Assembly: GCF_034932065.1 (NCBI RefSeq)
Contig: NZ_JAYGHP010000004.1
Location: 241,585-305,584, forward strand
DNA: 64,000 bases
Source of the DNA: Crocosphaera sp. UHCC 0190
Lineage (GTDB): Bacteria > Cyanobacteriota > Cyanobacteriia > Cyanobacteriales > Microcystaceae
Reading direction: 5' to 3'
The translations under genes and the position numbers were made by a program. The first letter of the stretch is position 1, and each line of letters opens with the position of its first letter. Under the pieces are notes generated by a model. That model worked only from the letters and a program-made list of their open reading frames with translations, was not told the DNA's origin and did not search any database. This document shows positions 17,701 to 24,874 of the stretch, one piece after another.

Positions 17701-17764
17701 TCAAGTGCAAAGATTTTCAGGATGGACACCAAACCATCCCCTTCAAACCTTGAATCAATTTTGA
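14762..17764 (+). CDS. FAD-binding and Fe-S-binding dehydrogenase (YdiJ / D-2-hydroxyacid type)
   Basis: A 1000-residue fusion of an FAD-linked oxidase (PCMH fold; SPRGGGTGTNGQSLSPS, then PSNRATIGGMINTDAAGKGS), a C-terminal FAD-oxidase domain (MFGHVDVGCLHVRP, WGEHGKGFRSEY), a ferredoxin-like segment with one clear cluster motif CLACKACVSECP (~657-668) and a cysteine-rich GlpC/CCG-type domain (LGHCHEK, VGCCGMAGMYGYE). This is the layout of YdiJ-type D-2-hydroxyglutarate/D-lactate dehydrogenases. A perfect 28-base palindrome inside the gene adds VETFHETSL at ~620-628 without breaking the frame. No partner genes are adjacent; ETF or quinone is the likely acceptor by family. Confidence 0.88.
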   Translation: MIPRLSPQITINQNIADFLSRLQDTPFSGDIKGDFANRLIASTDNSIYQILPQAVVFPHKAQDVIEIFKLANQSQFESITFSPRGGGTGTNGQSLSPSIIIDCSKYMNQVLEINLEEQWVRVQPGIILDQLNQILAPHGFFFAPSLAPSNRATIGGMINTDAAGKGSRIYGRTSDHILALTWVLSDGTVGSSSQVNQKNLEQLKQQSGRLGNVYQKVDQIVSDKADLIQDIFPKLTRFMTGYNLAKVYDNTRKYFDINRILAGSEGTLAVITEAKLKLTKIPKATQLLAIHYQSFDDALNDADILLKFNPSAIETIDETILELAKQDSIFQEVKDFVKEAKAINLVEFISETQDIINQETAPLIKQLNQANKPGIMGYYLTDKSLEIKQLWMLRKKGSALLGSMPGDRKPIPFIEDTAVPPSSLANYTREFKELLNSYQLNYAMFGHVDVGCLHVRPALDMKSPDDEKLIREISDKVVNLVRKYGGIMWGEHGKGFRSEYTALFFGKELYQDLRKIKSAFDPKNKLNPGKIVTPYESSEEIVSIESTLRGHFDRQVSQQLRNDYEAAFNCNGNGACFNFNPDEIICPSAKQTRERIHSPKGRAMLLREWLRLLSKTEPVETFHETSLLPKKLWHTLEKWGGIEDYSHDVYDAMEGCLACKACVSECPIHVDIPALKSQFLNRYHSRYLRPLRDYFMGNIETLAYYQSFAPNFVNYFLQNPVILWLIKQSLGMVNPPLISVKTVRQELSLKKAPQFSLKTLEDLSIQEQKNTVILIQDALTSFYESELVIDIYNFLDKLGYNVYVVPFFINGKPLHLKGFLAKFQSIVNQNTENLKYLTQLNIPIIGIEPSMTLTYRDEGEKITETKNILNRVQLIQEFIINQDKPLPKIKTSQSYYLLGHCHEKTLAFNSQKQWQTIFNRMGINLNLVSVGCCGMAGMYGYEVEHYKNSQAIYQSSWQQHLPEKIEDRPYYLATGYSCRSQVQRFSGWTPNHPLQTLNQF
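16616..16643. repeat. Perfect 28-bp palindrome inside the dehydrogenase gene
   Basis: GTAGAGACGTTTCA and its exact complement, with no spacer. It is a copy of the dispersed TAGAGACG repeat family seen at 981-1006 and 4209-4241. It reads through in frame as VETFHETSL, and because the sequence equals its own complement both strands encode the same peptide. Confidence 0.9.
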
Positions 17765-17767
17765 ATA

Positions 17768-18424
17768 TCAATTTCTATCACCAAAAATAATTCTTCCCAG
17801 ACGTATCATTGTTGCCCCCTTTTGTATAGCGAGTAAATAATCATTAGACATTCCCATGGATAAATGTTCTAATTTTAACGAAGATTTTTCTGTAATAGTT
17901 TTCGCCAGTTCTCTTGTTTTGCCAAAGGTTTCTAAACAGTCTTTTTCTGATAAACCCAAAGGTAAAATCGTCATCAAACCTTCAATTTTCAGGTGTTGCA
18001 GAGCTTCTAACTTCGGCAAATCTTCCCAAAGTTCTGTAACCTGCCACCCATATTTATTCGGGTCAGGTAAAATTTTAACTTGTAAACAAACTTGAGGATA
18101 AATAGAAGATTTGGCGGCTAACTCATCAAGACGCTGTGCCAAGTTAAGACTATCCACAGAATGAATCCAATGAAAATGTTCTAACACCTTTTTGGCTTTA
18201 TTTGTTTGTAAATGACCAATAAAATGCCAACAAATATCATTGTATTCCTGTAACTGTGCCTGTTTTTCTAACCCTTCTTGAAGACGACTCTCAGCAAAAT
18301 CCCGAATACCAGCATCATAAGCTTCTTTAATTGCCTCAACAGGCATCTGTTTGCTAACAGCAACAAGACGAACTGAGGCCGGAATTTGAGGGTGAATGTG
18401 GTCAAGGTTTTGGGAAATCGTCAT
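17768..18424 (-). CDS. pipY: PLP-binding protein PipY (YggS/PROSC family)
   Basis: A 218-residue fold-type III PLP protein that affects vitamin B6 and amino/keto-acid balance. Motifs: VRLVAVSKQMPVEAIKEAYDAGI with the PLP lysine in SKQ (~24), FAESRLQEGLEK, WHFIGHLQTNKAK, the mid-barrel QVKILPDPNKYGW and the phosphate-binding SMGMSNDYLLAIQKGATMIRLG. It lies five bases downstream of pipX on the same strand, the conserved cyanobacterial pipX-pipY operon, which supports a role in nitrogen/carbon homeostasis. Confidence 0.95.
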   Translation of the reverse strand: MTISQNLDHIHPQIPASVRLVAVSKQMPVEAIKEAYDAGIRDFAESRLQEGLEKQAQLQEYNDICWHFIGHLQTNKAKKVLEHFHWIHSVDSLNLAQRLDELAAKSSIYPQVCLQVKILPDPNKYGWQVTELWEDLPKLEALQHLKIEGLMTILPLGLSEKDCLETFGKTRELAKTITEKSSLKLEHLSMGMSNDYLLAIQKGATMIRLGRIIFGDRN

Positions 18425-18429
18425 AAAAC

Positions 18430-18699
18430 TTAGGGGAAACTCTGCTTATACATATCGTAGAAATCTTTATAATCTTGGGTTGTCCCTAGACGGCGCAGAT
18501 TACGCAACCTCTTTTCTACTAATAGCCTAGCATCAGAGCGACTAATTGGTTCTAACGATGTATTCTGTTGTGTTGTTGTGACAATAAAAAATAACCGTTG
18601 AGCATACAGTGTCGTAAACAATTCTTGGTTATCATCAAGTACACACACACGATAGAGGAGTCCGAAGGTAGGATGATTAAAATAAATTTCGTTGCTCAT
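18430..18699 (-). CDS. pipX: PipX, co-activator linking PII and NtcA
   Basis: PipX binds either the PII protein or the 2-oxoglutarate-bound NtcA regulator, tuning nitrogen gene expression. At 89 residues it has the typical size. The Tudor-like N-terminal part reads YFNHPTFGLLYRVCVLDDNQELFTTLYAQRLFFIV (split across ~5-40), followed by the C-terminal helices SRSDARLLVEKRLRNLRRLG and DYKDFYDMYKQSF. First gene of the pipX-pipY operon; a hairpin at 18731-18759 separates it from the upstream ATPase operon. Confidence 0.96.
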   Translation of the reverse strand: MSNEIYFNHPTFGLLYRVCVLDDNQELFTTLYAQRLFFIVTTTQQNTSLEPISRSDARLLVEKRLRNLRRLGTTQDYKDFYDMYKQSFP

Positions 18700-18730
18700 T
18701 CTGTGCAGTAGACATTTTGGGACATTATAA

Positions 18731-18759
18731 AACCCATAGGTATAATTATCCTATGGGTT
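18731..18759 (-). terminator. Hairpin between the ATPase operon and pipX
   Basis: AACCCATAGG and CCTATGGGTT form a perfect 10-bp stem with a nine-base loop; on the minus strand it is followed by TTTTATAA. It fits a terminator for the operon ending at 18836. The T-run is short, so it may be a modest one. Confidence 0.6.
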
Positions 18760-18835
18760 GTTGGTTGACTTTATGTTAACTCATTAACTAGCTTGTCAAA
18801 TAAAAGTCTAGCTTGGTACGCTGCTACCTTCATTC

Positions 18836-19142
18836 TCACGAGTTTGATGAGGGTAAAAAACAGAAGCTAAAAACCCACTCAAATCTGCTCATTTTCAACC
18901 TTTGGGTTTCTTCATAGAGTGCGTCACTAATGTCCTCAGAATAGGGAACCTCTGTCTTTATCCACTGATAATCCCACATTCCCTCTACAAAAAATTGCCA
19001 ATTCCTGTTATTGTCCATGGGTTTCCAGCGCACTGCACCTTCTCCTGTTCCCCGTCTCGCATTCGGTAAAATTTCCTGTCAAAATCGGTTCTGCTTCATT
19101 GGTTCCCACTCTTATCACGGGAATGCCAATAATATTATCCAT
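18836..19142 (-). pseudogene. Frameshifted small gene downstream of the OLD-like ATPase
   Basis: An ATG at 19142, two bases after the ATPase stop, opens a frame reading MDNIIGIPVIRVGTNEAEP...LTG, then turns into an implausible Arg/Cys-rich tail and stops after 44 codons. The next frame continues sensibly from the same place as ILPNARRGTGEGAVRWKPMD...FFVEGMWDYQWIK to the stop at 18836. Removing one A in GGAAATTTT joins the two into about 102 residues. It is either an inactivated gene or a homopolymer sequencing error. I do not recognise the protein; the position suggests it works with the ATPase. Confidence 0.5.
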
Positions 19143-19144
19143 GT

Positions 19145-21145
19145 TTATTTGTTATTTTTTAGAATTTTTTCTATTATTTCAAAAACTTCTCGAAATGCGC
19201 TAAATTCAAAATCATTAAATCCTTCTTCGTTGTTGTATATGTAGGTTGCAAAGTCATCTTTTGACAATGCTACATTATTATTTTCAGAATCAAAAACTTT
19301 ATCATCTATTATTTTTATTTGCTCAGATTTGAATTTATTTATTTCAGTAGTATTTAAGTTGATATCATCTAAATGCTTACCACTTTCTTTATGAAATTCG
19401 TTGCTGAGAAAAAGTCTTCTATTGTCTTTGTCTTTGCGTTTAATTTCTAAATCTTGATAATAATGTTCAATACAAATCTCTTGTATATTTGCACGATGGT
19501 TAGGGATAGGTAACGCAAATGAATAGACTCCATTTCCCCAATTTTTGAACCCGTTAGAGTCATCATGAACTTGCTTGGTTATTTTTTGTTCATCTCGATC
19601 AAAAATTGCAATTATAGGAATATGTTCCTTTTTCTTACAATACTGTTTACATACCTCAAGAAGTTGACTACTACATTGTTTTTCAGAAGGTAAATCATCT
19701 TTAAAATCCAATTCAAAAGGATAAACGTTACCCTGTTTTTGTAACCATCTAAAAGCTGCTTTTAAATGTTTAATATCTGTTTTTCCTTCAGTCCAAATAC
19801 TTGCTTGAAGTAAGTTACTTTCTGAATTAACATTGGAAGGACTATATTGCTCAATAATAGATTTTACTTCATATTCAAATGCTTTTGTTTTTTTATAATA
19901 GTCAAAGGATGTTTTAAACTCTGAGAATCTTTCAATTGTAATTTCTTGTCCTTGAGGCATTTCAATTACTTTAAAATCTTTTCCTTGATATTCATTTTCC
20001 ATCCCTAAAATAAATAAAGGTGAATGAGTAGTAACAATAAATTGTACTTTAGGGAATAATTTAATTAGTTTAGGCAAAATTTCATACTGTAAATCAGAAT
20101 GTAGATGAACATCAATTTCATCAATGATAACAATTCCTTCTATTTGATCAAGTTGAATACTTTTATTAATATCTCCTTTATCTGCATAGCGAATAATCGT
20201 TGCAAAAAGATTGAATAAAATAGATTGACCAGAAGATAAGTTATCTAAACTTGGAATAAATATTTTATCTTGTTTGGTAAGACATAAACGATAAGGTGAA
20301 ATTTGTCTATAGTTAACTGCTAATTTAAGAGAGTTATCTTGAAAAATTGATTGTAGAATTTTCTCTATATTTAAGCGACTTTGTGTGAGCAAATTTTTAT
20401 CATTTAATATTTTTTCTGACGCATTTTTAATTAAATTTGAAGATGATTGAAAGTCTCTAGCTATAAGTAGCTGATATGTTGGAATATCTATCATTGAATC
20501 TAAAAAAACATCAAGTATCCATGACTTATTATCTTCTATACTACTTTCTATATAAATAGGTTTATTAAGTACCCCAGAATGTTTAAGATCTAATTTAAAA
20601 GAAGGAGATTGATTAATTCCTTGACGGTTTAACCAATGGGGACACTCATTACGGTTAGGTGGAAAGTAACAAAAAACATTTTTATCAAAACAAGTCTCAA
20701 AAACTTGTTTATTTTGAGGATTGATAATTTTTTGATTTCCGTGTATATCCCATAATTCAATTTTTTCAAAACGATTTTTTCTTTTCTCTATGTATAAACT
20801 AGGATCTATATTTCCTGATTTATCAAGATAACAATATGTTTCTTTATTACTTATAAATTCAAGTAACCCAATACTAAATTCTGAACCAATTTTTTGATTT
20901 ATTACTCCACAAATTTTAAAATAAGGAGAATCAGTAACAGATTGTCCAGGAACAATATCAGTATAAGCTGTCTTAGCAAATTCAATTAAAGCATCAGCTA
21001 TATAAGACAATAAAATGCTTTTACCTGAACCATTAACCCCAACAATAATAACAGGTTGTGGTGTCCCATCATCATTAAAAGGTAAGGTTACATCCAAAAA
21101 GTCAATAGATGCGACATTTTCTAGCAAAATCTCTTTTAGATACAT
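19145..21145 (-). CDS. OLD-like AAA ATPase with TOPRIM-type C-terminal domain
   Basis: A 666-residue protein. Residues 36-43 are the Walker A GVNGSGKS, LSSGQ (303-307) is the ABC signature, GIVIIDEIDVHLHS (337-350) is Walker B with D-loop, and VTTHSP (371-376) is the switch histidine. The C-terminal part has TOPRIM marks: WTEGKTD with Glu453, and IIAIFDRDE with the DxD pair 516/518. ATPase plus TOPRIM is the OLD nuclease plan, many of which act in phage defence. No UvrD-type partner (Gabija) is adjacent, so a class 1-like stand-alone protein fits best. The gene is strikingly AT-rich. Confidence 0.8.
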   Translation of the reverse strand: MYLKEILLENVASIDFLDVTLPFNDDGTPQPVIIVGVNGSGKSILLSYIADALIEFAKTAYTDIVPGQSVTDSPYFKICGVINQKIGSEFSIGLLEFISNKETYCYLDKSGNIDPSLYIEKRKNRFEKIELWDIHGNQKIINPQNKQVFETCFDKNVFCYFPPNRNECPHWLNRQGINQSPSFKLDLKHSGVLNKPIYIESSIEDNKSWILDVFLDSMIDIPTYQLLIARDFQSSSNLIKNASEKILNDKNLLTQSRLNIEKILQSIFQDNSLKLAVNYRQISPYRLCLTKQDKIFIPSLDNLSSGQSILFNLFATIIRYADKGDINKSIQLDQIEGIVIIDEIDVHLHSDLQYEILPKLIKLFPKVQFIVTTHSPLFILGMENEYQGKDFKVIEMPQGQEITIERFSEFKTSFDYYKKTKAFEYEVKSIIEQYSPSNVNSESNLLQASIWTEGKTDIKHLKAAFRWLQKQGNVYPFELDFKDDLPSEKQCSSQLLEVCKQYCKKKEHIPIIAIFDRDEQKITKQVHDDSNGFKNWGNGVYSFALPIPNHRANIQEICIEHYYQDLEIKRKDKDNRRLFLSNEFHKESGKHLDDINLNTTEINKFKSEQIKIIDDKVFDSENNNVALSKDDFATYIYNNEEGFNDFEFSAFREVFEIIEKILKNNK

Positions 21146-21232
21146 TATAATATAACCTGATTAAACTCTCAAAAATTGACCTATTATTATCATAATATAG
21201 CTCTTTTTCTAAATTACGGGATTAATCAAAAT

Positions 21233-21469
21233 CTATCTTTTAGTAACATTGAGAATAGTTAACCCAATAATCTCATCTCCTTGATAACGAATAATAATAT
21301 CATCATCAGTTAATTCACTATCATCAGCAGACAAAGCAGGTTGATGAAAATTAATATAAAGCACATCTGCTTCTGCATCATAAGCTGTCCAGAAATCTTG
21401 TTTAGGAAGATAACTAACAACTTTAGCAAGCTGTAGATAAGATTGTAGATCAATACTGGTTACGGCCAT
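21233..21469 (-). CDS. DUF2283 family protein (possible antitoxin partner)
   Basis: A 78-residue protein ending in the DUF2283 pattern: AYDAEADVLYINFHQPALSADDSELTDDDIIIRYQGDEIIGLTILN. DUF2283 proteins are small beta-rich proteins often encoded beside small toxin-like proteins. The start overlaps the end of the upstream gene by ten bases, so translation is probably coupled. Role in a toxin-antitoxin pair is inferred from the context only. Confidence 0.75.
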   Translation of the reverse strand: MAVTSIDLQSYLQLAKVVSYLPKQDFWTAYDAEADVLYINFHQPALSADDSELTDDDIIIRYQGDEIIGLTILNVTKR

Positions 21470-21762
21470 AATTGTGTTCTCTTTGCTAATGAACGAAGAC
21501 GACGGGTTAAATAAGCAGTAATAATAAATCCATCATTTAATAATTCTCGATAAACAACAACTAGATATTTACCTATAATTATTTCTTTGATGGCTAACAA
21601 TTCATTCTGATTACCTTCTAATATTTTATCAGGGTTTTCAATTGTTGTTAAAACTTCCAATTTATAACTAATTAATTCACTATGGTTATTGGTAATATGT
21701 TTCCATCTTTCCTCTGTTAAACGAATTAAAATTCTGTTTTTAGAAATGGCATTGATAGTCAT
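21460..21762 (-). CDS. Small toxin-like protein upstream of DUF2283
   Basis: About 100 residues from ATG 21762 (MTINAISKNRILIRLTEERWKHI). A longer TTG-start version would overlap the glmS end and is less likely. The pattern LTEERWKHITNNHSEL...VLTTIENPDKILEGNQNELLAIKEI...LVVVYRE...GFIITAYLTRRL is that of the small cyanobacterial proteins that pair with DUF2283, resembling the BECR/RelE-like nuclease fold (His near the N-terminus, C-terminal TAYLTRR). Activity has not been shown as far as I know. It precedes and overlaps the DUF2283 gene. Confidence 0.65.
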   Translation of the reverse strand: MTINAISKNRILIRLTEERWKHITNNHSELISYKLEVLTTIENPDKILEGNQNELLAIKEIIIGKYLVVVYRELLNDGFIITAYLTRRLRSLAKRTQLWP

Positions 21763-21823
21763 ATAATCATTCTCTATTAGACTAGGAGTATTGAAAATAG
21801 CAATACTCCTAAGACTATCAATC

Positions 21824-23710
21824 TTATTCCACTGTAACACTCTTAGCTAAATTACGCGGTTGATCCACGTCTAACCCGCGTCTGGCAGCAATATGATAGG
21901 CTAATAATTGCAAGGGAATCACTGCAATAATAGGTGATAATAATTCATCTACATGGGGAACAAATAACAGATCATTAAACGTTGATCTTGCTTCCGTATC
22001 ATCAATAGATGTTACCCCAATTAACCGCGCATCCCTTGCTTTTGCTTCTTGGGAATTGGATAATACTTTATCATGAACATTCCCAGGCATAGCGATCGCA
22101 ACTACGGGAACTTTAGCATCTAATAAAGCAATAGGGCCATGTTTCATCTCTCCTGCGGGATAGCCTTCTGCATGAATATAACTGATTTCTTTTAATTTTA
22201 AAGCCCCTTCTAAGGCAATGGGAAAATTAATACCTCGTCCCAAAAAGATAAAGTCTTGCGTCTCAGCAAAATCATGGGCTAATTCTTCAATTTGTTCCCC
22301 TTGTTTTTCTAGAATTAATTCAATTTTGGCTGGTAATTCTCGTAACCCTTTAATTAACCCTTCCAGCTTATCTAACCCTAACTTACCTCGGCGATAAGCT
22401 AAATGCAAAGCTAAGAAATAAAAGCCCATTAATTGCGCTGTAAAACTCTTAGTTGCCGCGACTCCAATTTCGATCCCTGCTTGAGTATTAATAATTCGAT
22501 CTACCATGTGAGCGAGGGTACTTTCGGGACGGTTGGTAATGCCTAAAATTCGGGCATCATGAGGAAATTTTAAGCCCATTCTTCGCTGTTTTTCCATCTC
22601 CAAAGCGGCCAAAGTATCGGCAGTTTCCCCTGACTGTGTTACCCCAATAGTTAAGGTATTTGCTAACATGGGTGCAGGAGAATAACGAAACTCTGAAGCA
22701 TACTGTACCATCGTGGGAATTCCTGCTAATTGTTCTAGCAAATATTTCCCAACCATACTGGCATTCCAACTGGTACCACAGGCCACAATTTGAATATAAT
22801 CTACATTCTCACAAATGTCTGCTGCTAACCCTAAATCAATGGGACTATTTTCACTCCCATCTTGAACATTCCAGCTAGGATTAAGATAGGTTTCTAGACA
22901 ACTTCTGATCACCGAAGGTTGCTCATAAATTTCTTTGAGCATGAAGTGACGAAACCCTTGTTTCTCAACCGTCGTCAAATTCCAATCAAGGGTACGAGGC
23001 AGCTTTCTGAGACGTTTTAGGTTGAAATCGTAAACTTCTACCCCCAGGGCGGTTAAACGGGCAATTTCCCCATTCTCCAGGGATAAAACCGCAGGGGTAT
23101 GAGGGACAACTGCTGTCACATCAGACGCACAGAAAAATTCCCCTTGGCCAAACCCAATAATTAACGGGGCCTGATTTCGTGCCACAATAATCTCATCAGG
23201 GTAGTCTGCACAAATAACGGCGATCGCAAAGGAACCATTAAGACGATGAATGGTCTTTTGTACTGCTTCTAGGAACCCTTCATAATCAAAGGTTTCAGGG
23301 AGATGTTGAGCGATTAAATGGGGAATAACTTCTGTATCGGTTTCTGAGGCAAATTCACACCCTTTACTGATTAATTCTTCCCGTAATTCTTGATGGTTTT
23401 CGATAATGCCATTTTGTACCACAGCCACCCGTTTGTTATTATCAGTGTGAGGATGGGCGTTATTTTCTTCGGGTTTTCCATGGGTGGCCCAACGAGTATG
23501 GCCGATACCCATTTGAGAGGGGTTGACTTCCCGTTCTAATTTTTCCTTTAAGTTATACAGTTTACCTTTGGCTCTGGTACAGTGTATATTACCTTCTAAA
23601 ACGGTGGCAATACCCGCCGAATCATAGCCTCTGTATTCTAACCGTTCTAAACCCCCGATTAATACCTCGGTTGCTGTTTGAGTGCCAATATAACCAACGA
23701 TTCCACACAT
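21824..23710 (-). CDS. glmS: Glutamine--fructose-6-phosphate aminotransferase (isomerizing)
   Basis: GlmS makes glucosamine-6-phosphate from fructose-6-phosphate and glutamine, the first step to UDP-GlcNAc. The 628-residue protein starts MCGIVGYIG with the N-terminal nucleophile Cys, has GHTRWATHGKPEENNAHPH, two SIS domains (ACGTSWNASMVGKYLLEQ; GRGINFPIALEGALKLKEIS) and ends in the conserved LAKSVTVE. glmM, the next enzyme of the pathway, is also in the window (55358-56812) but not linked. No glmS ribozyme-like sequence was recognised upstream. Confidence 0.97.
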   Translation of the reverse strand: MCGIVGYIGTQTATEVLIGGLERLEYRGYDSAGIATVLEGNIHCTRAKGKLYNLKEKLEREVNPSQMGIGHTRWATHGKPEENNAHPHTDNNKRVAVVQNGIIENHQELREELISKGCEFASETDTEVIPHLIAQHLPETFDYEGFLEAVQKTIHRLNGSFAIAVICADYPDEIIVARNQAPLIIGFGQGEFFCASDVTAVVPHTPAVLSLENGEIARLTALGVEVYDFNLKRLRKLPRTLDWNLTTVEKQGFRHFMLKEIYEQPSVIRSCLETYLNPSWNVQDGSENSPIDLGLAADICENVDYIQIVACGTSWNASMVGKYLLEQLAGIPTMVQYASEFRYSPAPMLANTLTIGVTQSGETADTLAALEMEKQRRMGLKFPHDARILGITNRPESTLAHMVDRIINTQAGIEIGVAATKSFTAQLMGFYFLALHLAYRRGKLGLDKLEGLIKGLRELPAKIELILEKQGEQIEELAHDFAETQDFIFLGRGINFPIALEGALKLKEISYIHAEGYPAGEMKHGPIALLDAKVPVVAIAMPGNVHDKVLSNSQEAKARDARLIGVTSIDDTEARSTFNDLLFVPHVDELLSPIIAVIPLQLLAYHIAARRGLDVDQPRNLAKSVTVE

Positions 23711-23786
23711 AAGTTTAATTTAGAAATTTATAATTTTATTAATTATCAATGATTCGGTGAATCATGACCATGTATTTTAGAACATC

Positions 23787-23814
23787 GTAGGGGTCAACGG
23801 CCGTTGACCCCTAC
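23787..23814. repeat. Perfect 28-bp palindrome upstream of glmS
   Basis: GTAGGGGTCAACGG and its exact complement with no spacer. The ends GTAGGGG/CCCCTAC are shared with the palindrome at 5744-5772, which puts both in one dispersed repeat family. Confidence 0.85.
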
Positions 23815-23900
23815 CTTAACCTATGAAGACGTAAACTATCAATTTTGGGTTTCATCGAACTTTTAACAGTTGCGATCGCTGAATTTTCAATAACCATAAA

Positions 23901-24053
23901 ATTAATTATACTCACCTAACTTAAATAACACCAGCATTAATGACTGTAATAACCTTAGATAGTTGTTGTGGGTAGTGCATCGGCCTACAGTTCTTATCCA
24001 ATTAATTATACTCACCTACTTAAATAACACGAGAATTAATAACGGTAATAACC
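23901..24053. repeat. Pair of ~53-bp direct repeats upstream of a secreted protein gene
   Basis: 23901-23955 and 24001-24053 both begin ATTAATTATACTCACCTA and continue as TTAAATAACAC(C/G)AG(C/A)ATTAAT...TAATAACC with few changes. The 45 bases between them are not repeated. A local duplication in a promoter region is the simplest reading. Confidence 0.7.
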
Positions 24054-24220
24054 CCTAGAATATTCCGTTTTTAAACAAATAATTGACAAAATAAGCGGGG
24101 GGGTACGATATTAGGGTTATTTGCCATAACATCAGGTCAATTCTAGTTTAAGGGTTATTTTGCTCTTAGATCCTGACTAATTTAACAATTTTATTTATTT
24201 CCTTTGAGGACTTGCATTGA

Positions 24221-24661
24221 ATGAAAACTTTAACTAAACTTGCATTAGGTACTGTCGCCGCTTCTACTGGTTTGATGGTAGGTTACGCCCCTGCTCAAGC
24301 TGCTTTAATCGGTGATACTGTAATGGCAGAATATGTCTTAAATGGTAATTTATTTGCCAGTGGAACTGAGGTTGTCGTTGATCCAGGAATTGAGTTTGCT
24401 TTTCCCACTGGTAATGGTGGTAATATCAGTCTTGATGTTAAAAATGATTCTTTTGATATTGTTTTTGACTTGACTGGTTTTTCTGGAATTGGCTACTATC
24501 CTGAAGATCGGACATTTGATAGTGCGTTATGCCGTGCGAATAATGATTTAAAACCTAATTATACACTTAACCTTGGTAATGGCCCTACGACTGCTGGTAA
24601 GACAAACCTTCTTCCTAGTGAAACTGTGGAGTGCAATGTGGCCACTGAAACCATTAGATAA
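24221..24661 (+). CDS. Small secreted protein (PEP-CTERM-like N-terminus, no anchor)
   Basis: A 146-residue protein with the signal peptide MKTLTKLALGTVAASTGLMV ending at AQA. The mature part is Asn/Gly/Asp-rich and beta-like (FAFPTGNGGNISLDVKNDSFDIVFDLTGF), as in cyanobacterial PEP-CTERM exoproteins, but the C-terminal PEP-CTERM anchor is missing. The 123-bp MITE-like element starts at the final base of its TAA stop. Removing the element leaves the same stop, so the end is not caused by the insertion. Function unknown. Confidence 0.6.
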   Translation: MKTLTKLALGTVAASTGLMVGYAPAQAALIGDTVMAEYVLNGNLFASGTEVVVDPGIEFAFPTGNGGNISLDVKNDSFDIVFDLTGFSGIGYYPEDRTFDSALCRANNDLKPNYTLNLGNGPTTAGKTNLLPSETVECNVATETIR

Positions 24662-24783
24662 CCTGAGTTCGGTGTTAGGAGTTCGGAGGTGGCGAAGTTA
24701 TGATTTTTTCAAGGAGAGAATCAGGGTTATAGACTCCCACTTGTGGCGAGTTTTCCACAAATTACCTTATGTCGAACTCAGGT
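24661..24783. mobile_element. 123-bp MITE-like element with 11-bp inverted ends and 8-bp target duplication
   Basis: The ends are ACCTGAGTTCG (24661-24671) and the exact complement CGAACTCAGGT (24773-24783). They are flanked on both sides by ATTAGATA (24653-24660 and 24784-24791), the expected target-site duplication of a transposition. The element is too short to code for a transposase. Its right two thirds match 14562-14642. A transposase from a full-length relative elsewhere in the genome would be needed to move it. Confidence 0.85.
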
Positions 24784-24794
24784 ATTAGATAATA

Positions 24795-24874
24795 CTTAGA
24801 TTTTGCACCTCCAAATTTTATCCTAGCTTCTGCCTCTGATAATTAAGTATTTTTGTTCTGGTGCAAGATCTAAG
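24795..24874. repeat. 80-bp foldback between convergent genes
   Basis: CTTAGATTTTGCACC (24795-24809) and GGTGCAAGATCTAAG (24860-24874) pair over 14 of 15 positions around a 50-base loop. It ends exactly before the stop codon of the polysaccharide export gene. It may terminate transcription from that gene, or be another foldback repeat. Confidence 0.65.

Larger units (their letters stand above)
23711..24220. other. Intergenic region upstream of glmS and of a secreted protein gene
   Basis: About 510 bases with no gene. It holds the palindrome at 23787-23814 and a pair of direct repeats at 23901-23955 and 24001-24053. The last 150 bases contain two AGGGTTATT motifs. No clear promoter consensus could be fixed. 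Confidence 0.6.

Noticed and set aside
19145-21145. Gabija system (GajA) for the OLD-like ATPase
   Set aside because: No UvrD-type GajB helicase follows; the next gene is a small frameshifted one and then pipX.
23711-24220. glmS ribozyme upstream of glmS
   Set aside because: No recognisable glmS ribozyme core; the palindrome there belongs to the dispersed GTAG...CTAC repeats.
24221-24783. Disruption of the secreted protein gene by the MITE-like element
   Set aside because: Removing the element and one target copy gives ATTAGATAATAC, which keeps the same TAA stop, so the reading frame was not cut by the insertion.
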